Made by a program: the position numbers and the translations under genes. The notes beneath the pieces are model-generated. The model made no database searches and was not told the DNA's origin. It saw only the letters and a list, made by a program, of their open reading frames with translations. Positions 35,060 through 43,014 of a DNA stretch of 64,000 nt are shown one piece after another. The first letter of the stretch is position 1. Each line of letters starts with the position of its first letter. Origin of the DNA: AP-15 sp963700185 (lineage in GTDB: Bacteria > Pseudomonadota > Alphaproteobacteria > ATCC43930 > CGMCC-115725); the NCBI GenBank assembly GCA_963700185.1, contig CAVOWP010000030.1:310001-374000 (forward strand), given 5' to 3'.

Positions 35060-36034
35060 TCAGCCCAACTCCTGGCGGTCCGGCTTGAGGAGACCTGAGA
35101 CGAGGCGGCGCAGCGACGGGACTTCGCCGGGGCGGAAGTCGATGGGGCGGCACAGCGCCATCGCGATGATGCCGAGGCGGGCCATTTTTTGCGCGGCGTA
35201 GGCGCTTTCGGCGGCGCTGGCGCTGAGCCGCTCCATGACTGCGCCGCCGAGCTGCTGCACGAGAATCCCGCCGACCAGATCGACGGCGCCCACCATGCCG
35301 GCGCCGCTCGCCAGACGGCGCAGCAGGTGCACGGTGCCGGCCAGTCCCGGCCGCTGGCCGTAGATCTCGGCGATTTCGCGAATGAGGCGCAGGGCGCGGG
35401 CGGCAAACAGTAGAGTGTCGAGCAGCGCGGTCGGGCTTACCGCATTGATTGCGAAGGCCTGCGTCGCGGCGCGGCGGATCGCGGCCTCGGCGAGCCGGTC
35501 GGCCGGGGCGAGGACAAAGCGGGAAAACAGCTCGAGCGCATCATGCCCGCTGTGATGCGCCTCCCGGACCGCGCGGTAACGGGCGACCGCCTCGCTCAAC
35601 AGCGGGTCGGCCGCCAGGATCGTCGCGGCGGCATCGATCTCCGCCTTCAACTCGTTGGCCAAAGCGAACGGGATCAGGCTTCTGAGACGCTCGGCGGAGC
35701 GCAGCCGCCACAGCCCGCGCAATTCCGCCCCGAGCCAGTAGACCGCGCCGCCGCAACCGGCCGCCACCGCCGCCGCCGCGGTAATCCCGAGGCCGGTGCC
35801 ATGCGCAAACGCCCCGTCTATGAACTGGACGAGATCGATGCTGATGAGGCCGAGGACGAGGGTGCCGAGGCCGGTCGCTGCGACGCGAATTGGCGACCGG
35901 GACCGGCGGGTTCGCGGAACGGGCGGGTCCGTCGCCGGAGCCGGCGCGGGGCTTAGCTCGAGCCGCCCGGTTTCCTCGGTTTCGAGAATGCGCGGCCGCA
36001 GCCGCTCTCGGGATAGCTCGGTTTCAGTGATCAT
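35060..36034 (-). CDS. DUF697/YcjF-type membrane protein
   Basis: 324 residues from ATG 36034 (ATGA overlap with the preceding stop). A proline- and arginine-rich cytoplasmic N-terminus is followed by two hydrophobic helices (VAATGLGTLVLGLISIDLV; near 80-105), then a helical DUF697 domain (FALANELKAEIDAA, ALFAARALRLIREIAEIYG-like, SGAGMVGAVDLVGGILVQQ). It pairs with the YcjX-like P-loop protein just upstream, an association conserved across proteobacteria. The function is unknown; proposals include envelope or phage-shock-linked stress. Confidence 0.85.
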   Translation of the reverse strand: MITETELSRERLRPRILETEETGRLELSPAPAPATDPPVPRTRRSRSPIRVAATGLGTLVLGLISIDLVQFIDGAFAHGTGLGITAAAAVAAGCGGAVYWLGAELRGLWRLRSAERLRSLIPFALANELKAEIDAAATILAADPLLSEAVARYRAVREAHHSGHDALELFSRFVLAPADRLAEAAIRRAATQAFAINAVSPTALLDTLLFAARALRLIREIAEIYGQRPGLAGTVHLLRRLASGAGMVGAVDLVGGILVQQLGGAVMERLSASAAESAYAAQKMARLGIIAMALCRPIDFRPGEVPSLRRLVSGLLKPDRQELG

Positions 36035-37443
36035 GCGAGAGCGTCCTCCAGCAGGAAATCGAGGGCCTTGTCGAGATTTATATGGGGAATGCCGTCGCCT
36101 GCTGCGCTCGTGATCCGCGGTGGCTGGAAGACCGGAAATTCGGTAAACCGCTCGCCCCAAAACCCCATGGGCGGCGGGGTCACCGGCACGATCCCGGGGA
36201 AAAAGCGAATGCGCCGCTCGCCGCCTTCGGGCAATCCGACGACGATATCGACCTTGCGTCCGTCGATGACGTCGGTGCCGTCCTCGGTGCAGCGGATCGA
36301 GGCGAGCGCGCTCGCCGCGACGCGGGCATGCGCGGCTTTGGCGCGCAGGGTCGGGGCTTCCACCAGATTGGCCATCAGCGCTTCGAGATGGTCGCGCTGC
36401 AGAGCTGGCACATGGTCGGCCTTGGTCGCGGCAAACAGGACCCGGTCGATGCGGGCGCCGAACAGCCGGCGCAGCAGGCTCCGCCTGCCGAAGCGGAACG
36501 CGGCGAGGATCGTGTCGAGCGCCAGACGGTGATCGGCAAAAGCCTCTTCGCCGGCGTTCAGCGCCCGCAGCACGTCGACGAGCACGATTTGCCGGTCCAC
36601 GTTACGCGCGAGCTGTGCGAAGAAAGGCTGCACGATAACGCGCTTGTAGGCCTCGAAGCGCGTCTCCATCAGCGCGGCGAGACCGCCGGGCGGCGCCCGT
36701 ACTCCGATCGCCAGCGGCATCGGGCAAAACTGCAGCACCGAAGGATCGGCGATCTCCCCCGGGTTCAGGAAACGCCCGGGCTGCAGCAGGCTCAACTGCT
36801 CCCGCTCGCGACACGCGGCAAGAAAGGCACGGTACAGCTTGTGCGCCTGCAACGCCGTTTGCGGGTCGCCGGCGCGGTCTGCCGGATGGCGGGCCACAAA
36901 ATCGAGCCAGTCGCGGGCGAGCGAGGCGCGCACCCCGCGGCGCGCCAAGGCGAGGGCAGCACGCGACCAATCGCCATACCTCTGCTGTAGCAATGGCAGG
37001 TCGAGCAGCCATTCGCCGGGATAATCGAGAATTTCGACGGTCAGCTCGGCGGTTCCTCCAAGCAGCCTGGCCCTCCGAAGGAGACCCGCCGAGGAGAACC
37101 GGAGCAACAGCCGCACCCGTCGCAAATCGGTCGTGCTCGCGGGCCAATGCGGCGGGTCGGCAGCGAGCGCCGCGACCGTTTCCCCGAGCGGGAACGCAGG
37201 CACGTCGTCGGCTTCGGACGCGAGCAGCCGCGCGCCCATAATCCGCCGCGCCGCTGCAGCCCGCAGGAACGGCAGACGCCCCGGCCGAGCGACGGCACTC
37301 AAGAGATTATGAACCAGACTGGTAATAAACGCGGTCTTGCCGGACCGGCTGAGCCCGGTAACAGCGAGACGGAGCGTGCTGTTACGGACCAGCGCCGTCA
37401 GGGTCGGCAGCTTATAGAGTGCGCGCAGATCTCGGTCGCTAAT
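36031..37443 (-). CDS. YcjX family P-loop protein (start codon uncertain)
   Basis: A predicted GTPase-like protein of about 470 residues. The Walker A motif VTGLSRSGKTAFIT (codons at about 37333-37359) lies upstream of the first usable ATG/GTG/TTG, so a start at TTG 37302 would delete the nucleotide-binding loop. LDYPGEWLLDLP (Walker B region), VLVDVLRALNAGE-like sequence, and FAATKADHVP (the T/NKxD specificity motif) are present. No ATG, GTG or TTG exists between 37381 and 37475. ATT at 37443 is the only near-start with GGGGG upstream; otherwise an indel hides the start. Coupled to the DUF697 gene. Confidence 0.85.
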   Translation of the reverse strand: MSDRDLRALYKLPTLTALVRNSTLRLAVTGLSRSGKTAFITSLVHNLLSAVARPGRLPFLRAAAARRIMGARLLASEADDVPAFPLGETVAALAADPPHWPASTTDLRRVRLLLRFSSAGLLRRARLLGGTAELTVEILDYPGEWLLDLPLLQQRYGDWSRAALALARRGVRASLARDWLDFVARHPADRAGDPQTALQAHKLYRAFLAACREREQLSLLQPGRFLNPGEIADPSVLQFCPMPLAIGVRAPPGGLAALMETRFEAYKRVIVQPFFAQLARNVDRQIVLVDVLRALNAGEEAFADHRLALDTILAAFRFGRRSLLRRLFGARIDRVLFAATKADHVPALQRDHLEALMANLVEAPTLRAKAAHARVAASALASIRCTEDGTDVIDGRKVDIVVGLPEGGERRIRFFPGIVPVTPPPMGFWGERFTEFPVFQPPRITSAAGDGIPHINLDKALDFLLEDALA

Positions 37444-37472
37444 GAAGGTAGCGCCCCCGGTTTCTCAGCTGC

Positions 37473-38081
37473 CTAGCCGGGCGGCTTCATCGCGACGTCG
37501 AGCATGACATTGGGCAGGATCTCTCTGATGACGCTGCGCAGCGTCGATTCGTCGGCAGCGGTCGCTGCCGCCAGCAGCCGCCGGGAGCCGCGACGCAGGA
37601 CGCGGGCAGTGGCGCGGCCGTCGCGGCCGGCCCGAATCGTGGCAAACGCGTCGGCCGGCTCTATGCGCTTCAAGATACGTTTCAGCGCCGCCAAGCCTTC
37701 GGCGGTCTCGACGTCGTGCAACGGCGATTCGGGGGTGTCCGGTTCCGGCTCGTCCTCGACTGCAGCGTCGACCGCCTCGACCGGGCGATGTCGTGCAAAG
37801 GATTGGTAGATGGCGCGTCCAGCCTCGGCGTCGATCCGCGACTGCAGTTCCCAGCTTTCGCCGCGCGACGACAATTCGCTGATCAGCGCGAACATGTCGT
37901 CGCAATCCTCTTCATGCGAGCAGGTCAGAAAAGCGAGACGGCCATCGTGCTCGACGATGCGGTCGTCATCCTCGGGAAAGCCCAGCTCCGACAATGCGTT
38001 GTCGAGCGCGCGACGCGACGCGACGAGGAGCGTCGTGACATGCAGGCGTCGACCGCTCTCGGCCGGATCCTTCTCCGCCAT
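37473..38081 (-). CDS. Unknown protein upstream of ycjX
   Basis: 202 residues; no family recognised. Soluble and acidic in the middle (AVEDEPEPDTPESPLHDVETAEG), with two parts: residues 12-95 (LHVTTLLVASRRALDNALSE, LAFLTCSHEEDCDDMFALIS) and residues 120-200 (ALKRILKRIEPADAFATIRA, VIREILPNVMLDVAMKP). It is preceded by a GGAGGAACAATT leader and lies about 30 bases before the ycjX region on the same strand, so it is probably part of that operon. Confidence 0.65.
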   Translation of the reverse strand: MAEKDPAESGRRLHVTTLLVASRRALDNALSELGFPEDDDRIVEHDGRLAFLTCSHEEDCDDMFALISELSSRGESWELQSRIDAEAGRAIYQSFARHRPVEAVDAAVEDEPEPDTPESPLHDVETAEGLAALKRILKRIEPADAFATIRAGRDGRATARVLRRGSRRLLAAATAADESTLRSVIREILPNVMLDVAMKPPG

Positions 38082-38199
38082 AATTGTTCCTCCCGCAAGA
38101 AGCCGGTCAGCGGCCTATCTATCTAAGGAGTGTTTCGCCGCCGCGCGATGAAAATAAGCGCACCGGCCGGTTGAGAACGGCGCGTACTCCGGCACGGGG

Positions 38200-38628
38200 T
38201 CATTCCGGCACCATATCCAGCACGGCTTCACCATTGTGCAGCGCCTGCGCAAGCTTGGTGTGAAATTCCTTCAACCAAGTGGCCATCTCCTCCGGCGAAA
38301 TAGTCGGCCGGATGCCGTCGTATTCGCTCGAGATGAACTCCATCAACGCACGCGTGTTATGTATTTCGACGCCACCGAACGGGTAATCGAACAGAGGGTC
38401 AAAATAGAACTTAAAAGATCCGGTTCGAGCATTTGGCTTGAGCCGGATCCTTTGAATTTTGTTGAGCCAGCTTCTCAGCTCTGTTTTAAAGTGATCTCGC
38501 AGTTGAGGATCAAATTGGAACGCGATAAGCTTAACGAGGTGTTCGTTTATCGGATCTGCAATACCAATGATGATGTCGCGCGCCAGTTTTTGAGGATACG
38601 CCATCTCCATTGTTTCGTCGATTTTCAT
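38200..38628 (-). CDS. Unknown small soluble protein
   Basis: 142 residues; no family recognised. It has mixed alpha-beta character, is rich in aromatic residues in the middle (FKFYFDPLFDYPFGG) and lacks a signal or membrane segment. Base composition is lower in G+C than its neighbours, which may mean recent acquisition. Divergent from the nitronate monooxygenase-like gene with a 137-base gap. Confidence 0.6.
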   Translation of the reverse strand: MKIDETMEMAYPQKLARDIIIGIADPINEHLVKLIAFQFDPQLRDHFKTELRSWLNKIQRIRLKPNARTGSFKFYFDPLFDYPFGGVEIHNTRALMEFISSEYDGIRPTISPEEMATWLKEFHTKLAQALHNGEAVLDMVPE

Positions 38629-38765
38629 TTCGATTTTACCTCGGAAGGCCCGCGAGACAGACCCTGTGGACCTGGGCCCAGCCCAGAAAAACCCGGATTG
38701 CAGACTGTTGCGGGCTCGCCTGATGGCTTACGTTCCCCATCGTAGCATGACGGAAGGCGAGTTCG

Positions 38766-39830
38766 ATGTGGCCACGCACGGATTTCCTCGAACTTCTCGG
38801 CATCACACACCCTGTCATTCAGGCGCCGATGGCCGGTTTCGCGCCGCCCGCGCTCGCCGCGGCGGTTTGCAACGCGGGCGGCTTGGGGTCGATCGGCTGC
38901 ACCGGTATTCCGCCGGCGACGGTGCGAGACCAGATCACCGCACTGCGCCAAGCGACAAACCGTCCCTACAATTTGAATTTTTTCGTCCATTCGCACCCGC
39001 GGCTCGACCCCCACGCGGCGGCCCGCATGCGAACGAGGCTCACACCCTATTTCGACGAATTTGGGCTGGGACCGGTCCCTGAGCCCAAAGAGCCGTTTCC
39101 ACCCTTCGACGAAGAACGGCTCGACCTCGTTCTGGAGCTGCGGCCTCGGGTCGTGAGCTTTCACTTTGGCCTGCCCGACGCAACTGCAGTTCGGCGAGTG
39201 AAGGAAGCCGGTTGCATCATCCTCAGCTCGGCGACGACAGTCGCCGAAGCGCGTTCGCTCGAGGCAAACGGTGCCGACGTCGTCATCGCGCAAGGATTTG
39301 ACGCCGGCGGCCATCGCGGCAGCTTCAGCGGCAGCCCAGGAGCCGGCATGGTCGGGACGATGGCGCTGGTGCCGCAAATCGTCGACGCCGTGCGCTTGCC
39401 GGTAATTGCCGCCGGCGGTATAGCCGATGGCCGCGGCCTCGCAGCAGCCTTCGCTCTGGGCGCGAGCGGGGCCCAGCTTGGCACCGCCTTTCTTGGATGC
39501 CCCGAAGCCACCGTTTCGGAGCTGCACCGCGCGCGGTTGCGCAGCGCCGTCGACGACGGGACCGAGCTGACGCGTGCCTTTACCGGCCGCCCGGCCCGCG
39601 CACTACGTAACCGGTTCATTACCGAGATGGCCGACAGCGAACCCGTGGAGTTTCCGCTGCAAGGGAGCCTCGTCGGCCCGCTTTGGCAATTGCCGAGCGA
39701 GGAGGCGCGCGCCGTGTTCGTGCCGGTGTGGGCGAGCCAGGCCGCCCCTTTGATCAAGGAGATGCCGGCCGGTCAGTTGGTCGATAGGCTCGTCAAGGAA
39801 GCCCAGTCGATGCTCGGTAGGTCCGCCTAA
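38766..39830 (+). CDS. Nitronate monooxygenase / 2-nitropropane dioxygenase family flavoprotein
   Basis: 354 residues with a TIM-barrel FMN-binding fold. The start FLELLGITHPVIQAPMAG, HFGLPDATAVRRVKEAG, ANGADVVIAQGFDAGGHRG (FMN and catalytic-His region) and VPVIAAGGIADGRGLAAAFALGA-like sequence match the NMO family. Members oxidise alkyl nitronates such as propionate 3-nitronate; related FabK proteins reduce enoyl-ACP. The His in GGHRG favours the NMO side. Stand-alone gene. Confidence 0.88.
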   Translation: MWPRTDFLELLGITHPVIQAPMAGFAPPALAAAVCNAGGLGSIGCTGIPPATVRDQITALRQATNRPYNLNFFVHSHPRLDPHAAARMRTRLTPYFDEFGLGPVPEPKEPFPPFDEERLDLVLELRPRVVSFHFGLPDATAVRRVKEAGCIILSSATTVAEARSLEANGADVVIAQGFDAGGHRGSFSGSPGAGMVGTMALVPQIVDAVRLPVIAAGGIADGRGLAAAFALGASGAQLGTAFLGCPEATVSELHRARLRSAVDDGTELTRAFTGRPARALRNRFITEMADSEPVEFPLQGSLVGPLWQLPSEEARAVFVPVWASQAAPLIKEMPAGQLVDRLVKEAQSMLGRSA

Positions 39831-39842
39831 CTAGTCCACAGA

Positions 39843-40487
39843 TCACCCTCCGCGCGCCAGCAGTTCACGTACCTCTTCGTCGGTCGTCTGTGTGAAATCG
39901 TCGTACCAGTGGCCGACGGCGAAAAACGGCTCGGGGGTCGTGGCACAAAAGACGTCGTCGGCCTCGGCCTTCAGCGCCTCAGCGGTGTCGGGGGATGCGG
40001 TCGGAACCGCGACGACGATGCGGGTTGGGTGCTGCGGTCTCAAGGCCCGGATGGCGGCTCGCATCGTGGCTCCGGTCGCGAGCCCGTCATCCACCAGAAT
40101 GACCGTCCGGCCGGCGACATCCGGCGGCGGGCGATCGCCGCGATAGAGCCGCTCACGCCGCGCCAGTTCCTGCATCTCGCGGCCTACGGCCGCATCGATC
40201 GCATGTTCCGAAATTCCGAGACCCTGCACGATTTCATCGTTCAGAACGCGAACGCCGCCGGTCGCGACCGCGCCCATCGCCAGCTCCTCGTAGCCGGGAA
40301 CCCCCAGCTTGCGCACCAGAAAAACATCGAGCGGCGCGCCGAGCGCCCGAGCCACTTCATAGCCGACGGGTACCCCGCCGCGCGGTAGGGCCAGGACTAG
40401 AATGTCCGGCCGATCAGCGTAAGCCGCCAGTTTCTCCGCGAGCCGGCGGCCGGCCTCGGTGCGGTTGCGAAAGCGTTGCGGCTTCAT
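39843..40487 (-). CDS. Phosphoribosyltransferase family protein
   Basis: 214 residues. The PRPP-binding motif ILVDDGLATGATMRAAI is near 130. FRNRTEAGRRLAEKLAAYAD, ALPRGGVPVGYEVA and FLVRKLGVPGYEELAMGA mark a subgroup of PRTases often found next to universal-stress or alpha/beta-hydrolase genes, with no confirmed substrate. Convergent with the NMO-like gene, 12 bases apart. Confidence 0.88.
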   Translation of the reverse strand: MKPQRFRNRTEAGRRLAEKLAAYADRPDILVLALPRGGVPVGYEVARALGAPLDVFLVRKLGVPGYEELAMGAVATGGVRVLNDEIVQGLGISEHAIDAAVGREMQELARRERLYRGDRPPPDVAGRTVILVDDGLATGATMRAAIRALRPQHPTRIVVAVPTASPDTAEALKAEADDVFCATTPEPFFAVGHWYDDFTQTTDEEVRELLARGG

Positions 40488-40898
40488 GCCTCCTCCCGGC
40501 AGGGACGGCGCGTTTGGTCGGCGCTACAAAACCGATCCGCAACGGCCTTGTTCGCTAAAACAATGGGCCCGTTACATCGGCTTCACGTTGATCTGCGTCA
40601 GTTCGCAGGAGATTTGGCCGTACCGCCGCCGCCAGCTCGCCGCCCATCACTGCACGCAGCAGATGAATGCTTCCGCCGCCATTGCCCGGAAGAGCTTTCG
40701 CCATGACCTTCGCCCGCGACATTCTGGACGAGGGTGCGCGTTTAAGAGACTGTCTTGCCGATACCAGAGACCGCGGCCGTGATGGCTTGATCGATCGCTC
40801 CGCGGCTTAGCGGCGGGAGCATATGGCGATAGTGCTCCCCGCACTGGGCGACGCTCGTTACAAAGACCGTTGTCGATTGGTTAAGAGGAGCGTACGCG
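40488..40898. other. Intergenic region without a supported gene
   Basis: 411 bases between the divergent phosphoribosyltransferase and DUF302 genes. Short open frames exist on both strands, but none has a ribosome site plus a recognisable family. Both promoters must lie here; none could be assigned. Confidence 0.4.
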
Positions 40899-41304
40899 AT
40901 GGCCGCCGACGGATTGATCACTATGCCGAGCAGCTTTGGAACGAAGGAAACCATGGATCGGGTCGAGGCCGAGATCAACTCGAAGGGTATGACCGTCTTT
41001 GCGCGCATCGATCATGCGGCGGGAGCCGCGGAGGTCGGCTTGCCGCTGCGGCCGACCGAGCTGCTGATCTTCGGCAACGCCAAAGGCGGTACGCCGCTGA
41101 TGCAGGCCAACCAGGCGATCGGCATCGATCTGCCATTGAAGGCGCTGGTCTTTTGAGGGAGCGGATGGCCAGGTATGGCTGTCCTACAACGATCCGCGAT
41201 GGTTCGGACGGCGGCACGGCCTCGACCTGGCCGCCGCTCAGACCATCGTTGCCATGGCTGCCGCACTAAATGCCGTTGCAACAACGGTGACCGCGTCCGC
41301 TTGA
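40899..41304 (+). CDS. DUF302 family protein (one extra T)
   Basis: The first 85 residues (GTKETMDRVEAEINSKGMTV, FARIDHAAGAAEVGL, LLIFGNAKGGTPLM) are a standard DUF302 start. A stop then follows a run of four T at 41151-41154. With three T, the frame continues as FEGADGQVWLSYNDPRWF... to a stop at 41302-41304, giving about 134 residues and the family's complete domain. The function is not established; the domain occurs alone or fused to membrane proteins. As written, the gene ends at 41156. Confidence 0.82.
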
Positions 41305-41344
41305 CAATCAGCTCGGTGCCGCTGCCGTCTTCTGAGAACCGCAC

Positions 41345-42964
41345 TCACCGTTCACAATCCTGATCAAGAGGCGGGAGGCCAGGCGGCGGGCGGCGGGCTT
41401 GGGTTGCCTGTTCGAAGGCGTAGGCGAGCCGCAACAAGACAGGCTCGCTCCAGGCGCGGCCCGTGAAGGTCGCGCCATAGGGGTAGTCCGGCGTCTCCTT
41501 GTCGCGGATCCCGGCGACAAAACCGGCGGGCACTTGAACGCTGGGGTAGCCGGCCTTGGCGGCGATCGCGGCGCCGGTCGCGGCGGGGAACAGCACCGCG
41601 TCGAGCCGGTGCTCGTCCATATAGGCATCCAGCCCCAGGGTGCGCGAAGCGCGCAGATCCATCTGCCGCGCCGAGATATACTCGAGCTCGCTCAAATCTC
41701 CGCGGGTCGCCTCGGCGGCGAGAAAGATGTCCTGACCGAAGCGCAACGCGCGGTCGGCATGCTCGGCGTTGAACGCGATGATGTCGGCGAGGCTGTGCAT
41801 TTCGGTGCCAGTGGCCCAGTCCCGCAAATAAAGATTGAGGTCGTGCTTCAATTCGTAGACGAAGACGATCGGCCGTCGCGTCGGCTGGTTCTTCGTCGCG
41901 CTCTCCAAATTGCGGTTGAGGATCGCCATCTCGGTGCCCGGGCCGCCGATCCAGCCCTCGGTCGGAATGTTGGCGCGCACGACCGTCGCCCCTTCGCGTT
42001 CGAGCACCGTGACCGCCTCTCGCATGACCGCGGCGGCACGCTGCGGGAACGCCCCGTAATAGAAGTCGTTGGCCGCATCGGAGGGGTCGCTTGGCACACC
42101 GATTCGCGCGCCTTTGAGGCCGTCCCTGTCGAGAAAACTCGTGTAATCCGCGGGCCGCCGAAGTTCGGCGGTGGACGGGTCGAACGGGTCGGCAACGGCC
42201 AGCACGTTCAGCAGCAGCGCGGCGTCCTTAACTGTGCGCGCCAGCGGGCCGGCGGTGTCCTGGCTGTGGGCGATCGGGACAATCCCGGCGCGGCTGATCA
42301 GGCCCACGGTGGGCTTGACCGTGACGACGCCGTTCTGGCTCGCCGGCGACAACAGCGATCCCGATGTTTCCGTGCCGATCGCCGCAGCGGCCAGCCCGGC
42401 CGCCACGGCGACCGCCGATCCCGAGCTCGACCCGCCCGGCGGCGCGATCGGCACACCCTTGTCGTCGAGCTCCGGGGCGTAGGGGTTCCTCACCTGGCCG
42501 CCCAAGGAGCTGTAGCCGGCCGGCATGTCGATCGCGATGATGTTGGCGAACTCGGTCAGGTTGGCCTTGCCGAGGATCACCGCCCCCGCCTGCCGCAGCA
42601 ATTTGACCACGGTCGCGTCGTCTTTTGCTCCCGACCCCTCGAGCGCCAGCGAACCGGCGGTAGTGTGCTGCTGGTCGGCTGTGGCGATGTTGTCTTTGAT
42701 CAGGATCGGAATGCCTTCGAGCGGCCGGCGTTTTGCGGGCTCTCTCGCATCTGATTGGGTCGCGATCGCGGGCGCATCGGGGTTTACCTCGCGCACGGCG
42801 TTGAGGCGCGGGCCGGCACCGTCGTACGCCTCGATCCGTGCCAGATAGGCCTTCACAAGTGCCGCGGCGTTGATGTCGCCGGCACCCAGCGCGCGGCGCA
42901 ATTCGTCGATCGTTGCGTTATCGACGCACACGGCTCCCTCCCCGCGGCCATACGGTGCCGCCAT
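41345..42964 (-). CDS. Amidase signature family hydrolase, probably exported
   Basis: About 539 residues. The Ser-cisSer-Lys triad is visible: K90 in ILIKDN, the cis-Ser in PPGGSSSGSA (near 180) and the nucleophile in TETSGSLLSP (near 203). It would hydrolyse amides. Upstream of ATG 42964 the frame encodes RPLRGCLIAAVLLVM, a plausible signal peptide, but without an ATG/GTG/TTG ahead of its hydrophobic core (GTG 42976 is internal to it). The start is therefore unsettled and export is only likely. It follows the aldolase/dehydrogenase gene by about 50 bases or less. Confidence 0.88.
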   Translation of the reverse strand: MAAPYGRGEGAVCVDNATIDELRRALGAGDINAAALVKAYLARIEAYDGAGPRLNAVREVNPDAPAIATQSDAREPAKRRPLEGIPILIKDNIATADQQHTTAGSLALEGSGAKDDATVVKLLRQAGAVILGKANLTEFANIIAIDMPAGYSSLGGQVRNPYAPELDDKGVPIAPPGGSSSGSAVAVAAGLAAAAIGTETSGSLLSPASQNGVVTVKPTVGLISRAGIVPIAHSQDTAGPLARTVKDAALLLNVLAVADPFDPSTAELRRPADYTSFLDRDGLKGARIGVPSDPSDAANDFYYGAFPQRAAAVMREAVTVLEREGATVVRANIPTEGWIGGPGTEMAILNRNLESATKNQPTRRPIVFVYELKHDLNLYLRDWATGTEMHSLADIIAFNAEHADRALRFGQDIFLAAEATRGDLSELEYISARQMDLRASRTLGLDAYMDEHRLDAVLFPAATGAAIAAKAGYPSVQVPAGFVAGIRDKETPDYPYGATFTGRAWSEPVLLRLAYAFEQATQARRPPPGLPPLDQDCER

Positions 42965-43014
42965 CACCAGCAACACCGCGGCAATCAGGCAACCCCGAAG
43001 CGGCCTCGTTGGGA

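Noticed and set aside
33730..35088. 452-codon plus-strand frame across the livK region
   Set aside because: A mirror of the substrate-binding protein gene; no ribosome site and no recognisable domain.
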